Shown here: piece after piece, positions 7,605 to 13,675 of the stretch
Layout: every line of letters starts with the position of its first letter
How positions within the stretch are numbered: position 1 is the stretch's first letter
Assembly (NCBI GenBank): GCA_033837965.1
Contig: JAJLLM010000019.1
Coordinates: 1 to 13,675, forward strand
Source of the DNA: Pseudazoarcus pumilus_A
GTDB taxonomy: Bacteria; Pseudomonadota; Gammaproteobacteria; Burkholderiales; Rhodocyclaceae
Direction: 5' to 3'
DNA: 13,675 bases
Program-made: the position numbers and the translations under genes
Notes under the pieces: model-generated
What the model saw: the letters and a program-made list of their open reading frames with translations, nothing else
What the model was told of the DNA's origin: nothing
Database searches by the model: none

Positions 7605-9269
7605 ATGTTTCGCTTCCACCCCAGGATTCTCGACACCCTCCCGGGCTATGACCGGGCCACGCTGAGCGGCGATTTCGCCGCCGGCATCACCGTCGGCGTG
7701 CTCGCTCTGCCGCTCGCCATGGCCTTCGCCATTGCCTCCGGCATGAGCCCCGCAGCCGGCATCTGGACCGCCATCGTGGCGGGCCTGCTGGTTTCCCTGC
7801 TGGGCGGCTCGCGCGTGCAGATCGGCGGCCCCACCGGCGCCTTCATCCCCATCGTGTACGCCATCGTGCTCGACTACGGCGTGGCCAACCTGCTCGTCGC
7901 CACCATGATGTCGGGCGTGATGCTCTTCGCGATGGGCGCGTTCCGCCTCGGCACGATGATCCGCTTCATCCCGATCTCGGTCGTGATCGGCTTCACCAAC
8001 GGCATCGCGGTGGTGATCTTCCTGTCGCAGATCAAGGACTTCCTCGGTCTGCAGATCGATCAGATGCCGGGCGAGTTCTTCGGCAAGGTCGAGGCCCTGT
8101 CCGGCGCGCTGCACACCGCACAGGTACCCACCATTGCGCTGGCGGCGGCCTCGGTCTCCGTGCTGCTGGCATGGAACCGCGCCGCCCGCCGCATCCACTG
8201 GATGCGGCGCGCCCCCGGCCCGCTGGCGGTCCTGGTGCTGGCCACGCTGGCCAATGCGCTGTTCGTGTTCCCGGTGGACACCATCGGCAGTCGCTTCGGC
8301 GGCATCCCGCAGGAGCTGCCGGATTTCGGCCTGCCCGCCGTCGAACTCGGCACGCTGGGCAAGCTCGTCGCGCCGGCGCTGACCATCGCCCTGCTCGGCG
8401 CCATCGAATCGCTGCTCTCGGCGCGCGTGGCCGACCAGCACATCGGCGACCGCCACGACCCCAATCAGGAGCTGATGGCACAGGGGCTGGCCAATCTGGC
8501 GGCGCCGCTGTTCGGCGGCTTTGCCGCCACCGGGGCGATTGCCCGCACCGCCACCAACCTGCGCAGCGGCGGACGCACGCCTGTTGCGGGCATGGTGCAC
8601 GCTGCCGTGCTGCTGGCCATGGTGCTGGCGCTGGCCCCGCTGGCCAGCCACATTCCACTCGCCACGCTGTCGGCCATCGTGGTCATCGTCGCCATCAACA
8701 TGGGCGAGTGGCACGCATTCCGCCTGCGCGAACTGCGCCGCCACAGCCGCCCCTACGCCGCCACGCTGCTCACCACCTTCGCACTGACGGTGCTGTTCGA
8801 CCTGACGCTGGCCGTGCAGGCGGGGCTGGTGATGTCGGCGCTGGTGTACCTCTACCGCATGTCCGACCTGACGCGGCTGGACGCTGTGGATCTGTCGGCC
8901 CTGCCGGTGGCGCAACATGCAGACGGCAGCCCGCGCGTACTGGCCTTCCGCCTCAGCGGCAGCCTGTTCTTCGGCGCCAGCCACAAGCTCGACGCCCTGC
9001 TCGCCGACCTCGGCCGGCCGCGCTACCTCGTGCTCGATCTCGACCACATGGTGCACATCGACACCACCGGCCTCGACATCCTGCACAATCTGCACCATGA
9101 CCTGGCCCGGCGCGGCATTCGCCTGATGCTCGCGGGCCTGCAACCACAACCGGCCGCGCTGCTGCGCCGTGCGGGCTTCGACGCCACGCTCGGCACGGAC
9201 GCGCTGGCCACCGACATCGACGATGCGCTCGCACGCATCGCCCGCAGTGAAGGACAGCCCCCGCCATGA
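7605..9269 (+). CDS. SulP-family inorganic anion transporter with C-terminal STAS domain
   Basis: A 554-residue inner-membrane transporter. The first 420 or so residues form many hydrophobic helices typical of SulP/SLC26, with GGPTGAF at 74-80 in the third-helix region, AIESLLSARVAD around Glu268, NQELMAQGLANLAAPLFGG after it and ATGAIARTATNLRSGGRTP beyond. The cytoplasmic STAS domain (about 440-545) contains the DTTGLDIL motif from residue 486, which corresponds to the anti-sigma-antagonist-like phosphorylation loop. Family members carry sulfate, bicarbonate, nitrate or C4-dicarboxylates; nothing here singles out one substrate, and no carbonic anhydrase or sulfur gene is adjacent. The start at 7605 has a good ribosome site. 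The stop overlaps the acyP start as ATGA, so the two are probably co-translated. Family assignment is firm, substrate unknown. Confidence 0.94.
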   Translation: MFRFHPRILDTLPGYDRATLSGDFAAGITVGVLALPLAMAFAIASGMSPAAGIWTAIVAGLLVSLLGGSRVQIGGPTGAFIPIVYAIVLDYGVANLLVATMMSGVMLFAMGAFRLGTMIRFIPISVVIGFTNGIAVVIFLSQIKDFLGLQIDQMPGEFFGKVEALSGALHTAQVPTIALAAASVSVLLAWNRAARRIHWMRRAPGPLAVLVLATLANALFVFPVDTIGSRFGGIPQELPDFGLPAVELGTLGKLVAPALTIALLGAIESLLSARVADQHIGDRHDPNQELMAQGLANLAAPLFGGFAATGAIARTATNLRSGGRTPVAGMVHAAVLLAMVLALAPLASHIPLATLSAIVVIVAINMGEWHAFRLRELRRHSRPYAATLLTTFALTVLFDLTLAVQAGLVMSALVYLYRMSDLTRLDAVDLSALPVAQHADGSPRVLAFRLSGSLFFGASHKLDALLADLGRPRYLVLDLDHMVHIDTTGLDILHNLHHDLARRGIRLMLAGLQPQPAALLRRAGFDATLGTDALATDIDDALARIARSEGQPPP

Positions 9270-9559
9270 ACGAACAGAAGAGACCGCCAATCGCCCGCCA
9301 CCTGCTCATCCACGGCAAGGTGCAAGGTGTGTACTACCGCGCCAGTGCCGAACAGGAGGCCCTGCTGCTGGGCCTCTCCGGCTGGGTGCGCAACCGCTTC
9401 TCGGGCGAGGTCGAGGCTGTGGTGTACGGCCCCGAGGAGCAGGTCGAGGCTTTCATCGACTGGGCCCACGAAGGACCGCCGGCAGCCGAGGTGACGCGCA
9501 TCGAGATCTCCGCGACGGAACCGCCCGACGAAGGCTTCCGGGTGCTGCCGACGCACTGA
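9266..9559 (+). CDS. acyP: Acylphosphatase
   Basis: A 97-residue cytoplasmic enzyme that hydrolyses the carboxyl-phosphate bond of acylphosphates such as acetyl phosphate or 1,3-bisphosphoglycerate. The signature GKVQGVYYR holds the phosphate-binding loop and catalytic Arg25; GWVRNR supplies catalytic Asn43. The length matches the usual 90-100 residues of the family. Its ATG overlaps the SulP stop as ATGA; an AAGGA at 9250-9254, 11 bases upstream, may help but coupling is the likelier source of ribosomes. The tie to an anion transporter has no obvious metabolic reason and may only reflect compact gene order. Because acetyl phosphate can phosphorylate receivers, a link to the upstream relay is conceivable but unsupported by the sequence. 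Confidence 0.95.
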   Translation: MNEQKRPPIARHLLIHGKVQGVYYRASAEQEALLLGLSGWVRNRFSGEVEAVVYGPEEQVEAFIDWAHEGPPAAEVTRIEISATEPPDEGFRVLPTH

Positions 9560-9591
9560 CCGAAGCGCCCGTCGCCCGCGCCGGGATCGGG

Positions 9592-9597
9592 TAAACT
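9592..9597 (+). promoter_or_regulatory. Possible -10 element TAAACT for leaderless dnaE transcript
   Basis: TAAACT matches the sigma-70 -10 consensus at four of six positions, including the leading TA and final T. It ends 8 bases before the dnaE ATG, where transcription would begin at or next to the start codon. No TTGACA-like box lies 17 bases upstream (the hexamer there is CCGTCG), so the promoter call rests on the -10 alone. Confidence 0.35.
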
Positions 9598-9605
9598 CCT
9601 TCGCC

Positions 9606-12600
9606 ATGGACGCCAGCACCCCCCGCTTCGTACACCTCCGCCTGCACTCCGAATACTCGATCCAGGACGGCATCGTCCAGACCGACAAGGCCATTGAGCG
9701 CGCCGCGGAAGAACACATGCCCGCGCTGGGCATTTCCGACCTCGCCAACCTCTTCGGCATGGTCAAGTTCTACAAGGGGGCCCGTGCGAAAGGCATCAAG
9801 CCCGTCATCGGCGCCGACGTCTGGATCAGCAACGAGGCCGACCGCGACAAGCCGCATCGCGTGCTGCTGATCTGTCGTGACCGCAGCGGCTACGGCCAGC
9901 TCTCCGAGCTGCTCACCCGCGCCTATCTCGAGAACAAGTACCGGGGCCGCCCCGAACTGCGCCGCGAATGGTTCGACGAGCATCCGCTCGACGGCCTGCT
10001 GTGCCTGTCCGGCGCCATGTCCGGCGACATCGCCCAGGCGCTGATGAACGGCAACCGCGACACCGCCGACGTGCTGGCAAGGTGGTGGGCGGCGCACTTC
10101 CCGGACGCCTTCTACGTCGAACTGCAGCGCGCCGGCCACCCCGGCACCGAACAGTACGTGGCGGAAGCCGTGCAACTGGCCGGCCGGCTCGACCTGCCGG
10201 TGGTGGCAACGCATCCGATCCAGTTCCTCGCGCCGGACGACTACATGGCGCACGAGGCGCGCGTGTGCATCGCGCAGGGCTACGTGCTGGCCGACAAGCG
10301 CCGGCCGCGTGACTTCACGCCGGAGCAGTATTTCAAGAGCCAGGACGAGATGTGCGCGCTGTTTGCCGATCTGCCCGAGGCGCTGGAAAACGCCGTCGAG
10401 ATCGCGCGCCGCTGCTCGCTCAGCGTCGAACTGGGCAAGAACTACCTGCCGCAATTCCCCACGCCGGAAGGCATGACGCTGGACGACTTCCTGATTGCCG
10501 AGGCCAAGGCCGGACTGGAAGTGCGCCTCGCCGAGCTGTACCCGGACGAGGCAGTGCGCGAGCAGCAGCGGCAACGCTACGAGGACCGCCTGAAGTTCGA
10601 GACCGACACCATCATCCAGATGGGCTTCCCCGGTTACTTCCTGATCGTGGCGGACTTCATCAACTGGGCCAAGGAAAACGGTGTGCCGGTGGGGCCGGGC
10701 CGCGGTTCGGGTGCCGGTTCGCTGGTGGCCTACAGCTTGCGCATCACCGATCTCGACCCGCTCGAGTACGCGCTGCTGTTCGAGCGCTTCCTGAACCCGG
10801 AACGCGTGTCGATGCCCGACTTCGACATCGATTTCTGCCAGGACAATCGTTACCGCGTCATCGAATACGTACGCGAGCGCTACGGCAAGGAAGCCGTGAG
10901 TCAGATCGCCACCTTCGGCACCATGGCCTCCAAGGCGGTGGTGCGCGACGTCGGCCGCGTGCTGGACCTGCCCTATGGCCTGTGCGACCGCCTCTCCAAG
11001 CTGATCCCGGTCGAGGCCAACAAGCCCGTTTCGCTCAACCGCGCCTACGAGATGGAACCGCAGATCGGCGAGATGATGGCCGACGGCAACGACGGCGAAT
11101 CGGTCAAGGAACTGTGGGAGCTGGCGCTGCCGCTGGAAGGCCTGTCGCGCAACGTCGGCATGCACGCCGGCGGCGTGCTGATCGCGCCGGGCAAGCTCAC
11201 CGATTTCTGCCCGCTCTACATCGCCGACGGCGAAGACGCCACGCCGGTGTCGCAGTTCGACAAGGACGACGTCGAGGCGGTCGGCCTGGTGAAGTTCGAC
11301 TTCCTCGGCCTGCGCAACCTCACCATCATCGATCTGGCGGTGCAGTACGTCGAACGCCTGACCGGTGAAAAGCCCGATCTGAACGCGCTGCCCTTCACCG
11401 ACCCGGCCGCCTACAAGATCCTGAAGGACGCCAACACCACGGCGATCTTCCAGGTCGAATCGGACGGCATGAAGAAGCTCCTCAAGAAGCTCGGCCCCGA
11501 CCGCTTCGAGGACATCATCGCCGTGCTGGCGCTGTATCGCCCCGGCCCGCTGGGCTCGGGCATGGTGGACGACTTCATCCTGCGCAAGAAAGGCCAGCAG
11601 GAGATCGACTACTTCCACCCGGATCTGAAAGCCTGCCTGGAGCCGACCTACGGCGTCATCGTGTACCAGGAACAGGTGATGCAGATCTCCCAGATCATCG
11701 GGGGCTACACGCTAGGCGGCGCCGACATGCTGCGCCGCGCGATGGGCAAGAAGAAGGCCGAGGAGATGGCCAAGCACCGCGCCACCATCGCCGAGGGCGC
11801 CAAGCAGAAGGGCTACGACCCGGCCCTGGCCGAACAGCTCTTCGACCTGATGACCAAGTTCGCGGAGTACGGCTTCAACAAGTCGCACACCGCCGCCTAC
11901 GCCGTGGTCACCTACCACACGGCCTGGCTCAAGGCGCACCACTGCGCGGCCTTCATGGCCGCCACCATGTCGGCGGATCTGGACAACACCGACACCATCC
12001 GCATCTTCTACGAGGATACGGTGGCGAACGGCGTCAAGGTGTTGCCGCCGGACCTCAATGAGTCCGACTACCGCTTCGTACCGACGGACGCCAGGACCAT
12101 CCGCTACGGCCTGGGTGCGGTGAAGGGCTGCGGCGAGCCGGCCGTACGCTCCATCCTCGCCGCGCGCGAATCCGGGGGGCCGTTCCGCGATCTGTTCGAC
12201 TTCTGCGACCGCGTCGACCGCCGCATGGTAAACAAGCGCGTGGTCGAGGCGCTGATCCGCGCCGGCGCGCTCGACACCCTGCCCGGCCATGCCGGCCGCG
12301 ACCGTGCCGAACTGCTCGCCACCGTCGGCCTCGCCATGGAAGCCGCCGACCAGGCCGCCGCCAACGCCATGCAGGGCGGGCTCTTCGACATGCTGCCGGA
12401 AGCCGCCGGCGCCGCGCCCGAATTCATCAAGGTGCGCCCGTGGAGCGAGCGCGAACGCCTCAAGGAAGAGAAGACCGCCATCGGCTTCTTCCTCTCCGGC
12501 CACCCCTTCAATTCCTTCAAGCCCGAGGTGCGCCGCTTCATCCGCCGCACGCTGGCCGATCTGGAGCCCTCACGCGAACCGACCATGCTCGTCGGCGTGG

Positions 12601-13103
12601 TGATGGAGGCCCGCACCAAGGTCGGCAATCGCGGCAAGATGGCCTTCGTGCAACTCGACGACGGCACCACGCCGCGCGAAGTCACGGTGTATTCCGAAGT
12701 GCTGGACGCCAGCCGCGGCAAGATCGTCACCGATGAAGTGCTGATCGTCGAAGGCAAGATCAGCCGCGACGACTTCAACGGCGAAGGCGGCCTGCGCATC
12801 ATCGCCGACAAGCTGATGACGCTCGGCGAGGCGCGCAGCCGTTTCGCCACCGCCCTGCAGCTCAAGCTCAACGGCGAGGTCAACGAGGCCGGCGGCCCGC
12901 AGGCCGCCGTCGAACGCCTGCAGGCCCTGCTCGGCCCCTTCCGCGACGGCGGCTGCCCGGTGCGCCTGCGCTACCGCAACGCCGTGGCCGAGGTCGACCT
13001 GCCGTTCGGCGAGACCTGGCGCATCCGCCCCGAGGATGCCCTGCTGGAGAACCTGCGTGAATGGTTACCGGCGGATGCGGTGGAGTTGCTGTACCGGAGC
13101 TGA
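9606..13103 (+). CDS. dnaE: DNA polymerase III subunit alpha
   Basis: A complete 1165-residue replicative polymerase subunit (E. coli DnaE has 1160), which polymerises DNA within the Pol III holoenzyme. The N-terminal PHP domain opens with FVHLRLHSEYSIQDG. The C-family polymerase core has GPGRGSGAGSLVAY and the catalytic pair Asp405 and Asp407 in MPDFDIDF; Asp565 in VKFDFLGL is the likely third metal ligand. TFGTMASKAVVRDVGR and EYGFNKSHTAAYA are further family signatures. QGGLF at 923-927 fits the internal beta-clamp-binding motif, near the QADMF position of E. coli. A C-terminal OB-fold follows (from about 995; LVGVVMEARTKVGNRGK). The gene starts 46 bases after acyP. There is no clear Shine-Dalgarno sequence, but a TAAACT box lies 8 bases before the ATG. 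No frameshift or missing catalytic residue is seen. It is an ordinary housekeeping copy, dnaE1 type rather than ImuC/DnaE2. Confidence 0.98.
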   Translation: MDASTPRFVHLRLHSEYSIQDGIVQTDKAIERAAEEHMPALGISDLANLFGMVKFYKGARAKGIKPVIGADVWISNEADRDKPHRVLLICRDRSGYGQLSELLTRAYLENKYRGRPELRREWFDEHPLDGLLCLSGAMSGDIAQALMNGNRDTADVLARWWAAHFPDAFYVELQRAGHPGTEQYVAEAVQLAGRLDLPVVATHPIQFLAPDDYMAHEARVCIAQGYVLADKRRPRDFTPEQYFKSQDEMCALFADLPEALENAVEIARRCSLSVELGKNYLPQFPTPEGMTLDDFLIAEAKAGLEVRLAELYPDEAVREQQRQRYEDRLKFETDTIIQMGFPGYFLIVADFINWAKENGVPVGPGRGSGAGSLVAYSLRITDLDPLEYALLFERFLNPERVSMPDFDIDFCQDNRYRVIEYVRERYGKEAVSQIATFGTMASKAVVRDVGRVLDLPYGLCDRLSKLIPVEANKPVSLNRAYEMEPQIGEMMADGNDGESVKELWELALPLEGLSRNVGMHAGGVLIAPGKLTDFCPLYIADGEDATPVSQFDKDDVEAVGLVKFDFLGLRNLTIIDLAVQYVERLTGEKPDLNALPFTDPAAYKILKDANTTAIFQVESDGMKKLLKKLGPDRFEDIIAVLALYRPGPLGSGMVDDFILRKKGQQEIDYFHPDLKACLEPTYGVIVYQEQVMQISQIIGGYTLGGADMLRRAMGKKKAEEMAKHRATIAEGAKQKGYDPALAEQLFDLMTKFAEYGFNKSHTAAYAVVTYHTAWLKAHHCAAFMAATMSADLDNTDTIRIFYEDTVANGVKVLPPDLNESDYRFVPTDARTIRYGLGAVKGCGEPAVRSILAARESGGPFRDLFDFCDRVDRRMVNKRVVEALIRAGALDTLPGHAGRDRAELLATVGLAMEAADQAAANAMQGGLFDMLPEAAGAAPEFIKVRPWSERERLKEEKTAIGFFLSGHPFNSFKPEVRRFIRRTLADLEPSREPTMLVGVVMEARTKVGNRGKMAFVQLDDGTTPREVTVYSEVLDASRGKIVTDEVLIVEGKISRDDFNGEGGLRIIADKLMTLGEARSRFATALQLKLNGEVNEAGGPQAAVERLQALLGPFRDGGCPVRLRYRNAVAEVDLPFGETWRIRPEDALLENLREWLPADAVELLYRS

Positions 13104-13188
13104 AAGTCGCCGCGCGGATACCGCCGCGAGTTCAAGGCGAGTCGGTCATTCATACCTTGACCGACCGGGATTTCGCCCCGGCAGGCGA

Positions 13189-13218
13189 CCTACTTTCTTG
13201 CTTGTGCAAGAAAGTAGG
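13189..13218. repeat. Perfect 13-bp hairpin in the left arm, possible terminator of dnaE
   Basis: CCTACTTTCTTGC, loop TTGT, then its exact reverse complement. The stem is strong and lies 86 bases after the dnaE stop, so it could end transcription, but no T run follows, so it is not a classical intrinsic terminator. It has a partner hairpin at 13575-13606. Confidence 0.8.
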
Positions 13219-13280
13219 CAAAGAAGCACACCCTCCTCACCGCCCCTTCGGAGTTCCCTCGCTGCGAGCACTCCCGGCGG

Positions 13281-13320
13281 CCGGCCTTGCAAACACGCTT
13301 CGCTCAAACAGCAAGGCCGG
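13281..13320. repeat. 10-bp inverted repeat with 20-base loop
   Basis: CCGGCCTTGC at 13281-13290 pairs exactly with GCAAGGCCGG at 13311-13320. It lies in the left inner part of the large palindrome and has a counterpart of similar shape at 13474-13511, also with a 20-base loop. Confidence 0.75.
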
Positions 13321-13375
13321 AAGGCCCCGCCGTGAGCACTCTCCGCTCAGCGGCTCAGAAGGGAGGGGTAAACAA

Positions 13376-13394
13376 GCCGTGCTCGACGCACGGC
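13376..13394. repeat. Central 7-bp hairpin of the palindrome
   Basis: GCCGTGC, loop TCGAC, GCACGGC. It lies near the midpoint of the large inverted repeat. GTAA at 13368-13371 and TTAC at 13400-13403 can extend the pairing after an internal loop. Confidence 0.7.
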
Positions 13395-13453
13395 ACCCGT
13401 TACAGCCTTGGCGGTTCACTGCGCGCCCATCCCCTCAGGCTCGCCGAGTGCAG

Positions 13454-13525
13454 GGTGGTTTCGCCGGGGAAGTCCGGTCCTGCTGTCTGAGCGCAGCGAG
13501 TTCAGGACCGGCCGGTGAAACCGCC
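13454..13525. repeat. Two-tier stem-loop in the right inner part
   Basis: The inner arms 13474-13482 (CCGGTCCTG) and 13503-13511 (CAGGACCGG) pair exactly around a 20-base loop that includes GAGCGCAGCGAG. The outer arms 13454-13467 and 13512-13525 pair at 12 of 14 positions, with a 6-base bulge on the left side only. Confidence 0.75.
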
Positions 13526-13574
13526 CGGAGCGAGGGAAGCCCGAAGGGCCGAGAATGCGGGGCACGTTTCTTTG

Positions 13575-13606
13575 CTTCCTTTCTTGTCGTGCAACAAGAA
13601 AGGAAG
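13575..13606. repeat. Perfect 13-bp hairpin in the right arm
   Basis: CTTCCTTTCTTGT, loop CGTGCA, then its exact reverse complement. It is the inverted counterpart of the hairpin at 13189-13218; the stems differ at three positions and each difference is compensated on the other strand of the stem. Confidence 0.8.
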
Positions 13607-13675
13607 TCGCCCGCCGGGGCGAGTCCCGGCCGGTCGAGGCCCGACATACCGACTCCCGCCAAACAACCACAGCAG

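Larger units (their letters stand above)
13136..13660. repeat. About 525-bp nested imperfect palindrome filling the dnaE downstream region
   Basis: The spacer after dnaE is organised as one large inverted repeat. The left arm (13136-13232) and right arm (13561-13660) are imperfect inverted copies of about 97-100 bp; for example 13173-13189 matches the reverse complement of 13606-13622 at 16 of 17 bases. Further inward, 13244-13263 matches the reverse complement of 13529-13548 at 18 of 20. Secondary hairpins lie inside and a hairpin at 13376-13394 sits at the centre. No transposase or other convincing gene is present. It resembles the palindromic intergenic repeats common in GC-rich betaproteobacteria, an inference from memory of such spacers. 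It could be a non-autonomous element, a structured RNA or a bidirectional terminator. Confidence 0.8.

Noticed and set aside
5694..9290. Open frame of 1198 codons on the minus strand across the regulator and SulP genes
   Set aside because: Composition is rich in Arg, Gln, His, Gly and Ala with no domain pattern, and it lies antisense to the cyclase and transporter genes.
9453..11618. Open frame of 721 codons on the minus strand across dnaE
   Set aside because: Antisense shadow of dnaE, with no family resemblance.
13110..13127. Small GC-rich hairpin just after dnaE as terminator
   Set aside because: The stem is short with a bulge (GCGG ATA CCGC core) and no T run follows.
13036..13335. Plus-strand frame of 99 codons running from the end of dnaE into the palindrome
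   Set aside because: Its sequence is the translation of hairpin arms. Similar peptides arise in both directions from the palindrome, as expected of a spurious ORF.
13189..13606. CRISPR array
   Set aside because: The repeats are inverted and differ in sequence; there are no regularly spaced direct repeats.
13136..13660. Insertion sequence
   Set aside because: The arms look like terminal inverted repeats, but no transposase fits between them and no clear target-site duplication was seen.
13416..13670. Minus-strand frames of 84 and 75 codons in the right arm
   Set aside because: These are translations of the inverted repeat itself (for example RPGLAPAGDFL) and mirror the plus-strand peptide of the left arm; no ribosome site or domain is seen.

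Overview
The window is GC-rich DNA (codon third positions almost all G or C) with tightly packed genes, all on the + strand. The DnaE sequence, the style of the CHASE/PAS kinases and the repeat-rich spacer after dnaE suggest a betaproteobacterium, probably of the Azoarcus/Thauera (Rhodocyclales) type. This placement is an inference from general resemblance; no rRNA or tRNA gene is present to confirm it.

Region 1 (1-7502) is a signalling operon of five overlapping genes: the 3' end of a histidine kinase; a CHASE-PAS histidine kinase; a CHASE-PAS hybrid kinase with two C-terminal receiver domains, the first degenerate; a stand-alone CheY-like receiver; and an Hpt-REC-REC-GGDEF protein. The three kinases share closely related transmitter modules and look like tandem paralogues. 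The likely flow is periplasmic sensing, then His-Asp phosphorelay through the hybrid receiver and the Hpt domain, ending in control of a diguanylate cyclase that makes cyclic di-GMP. An 11-base C run inside the second kinase gene could act as a phase-variation switch.

Region 2 (7503-9559) has a 102-base spacer, then a SulP-family anion transporter with a C-terminal STAS domain, coupled by an ATGA overlap to a small acylphosphatase gene (acyP).

Region 3 (9560-13103) is the complete dnaE gene for the DNA polymerase III alpha subunit. It has no clear Shine-Dalgarno sequence but has a -10-like TAAACT box 8 bases before its ATG, which suggests a leaderless transcript.

Region 4 (13104-13675) holds no convincing gene. 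It is almost entirely one nested, imperfect palindrome of about 525 bp. Its outer arms of about 100 bp are inverted copies of each other, each carrying a perfect 13-bp hairpin whose stem bases covary between the two copies. It contains no transposase.
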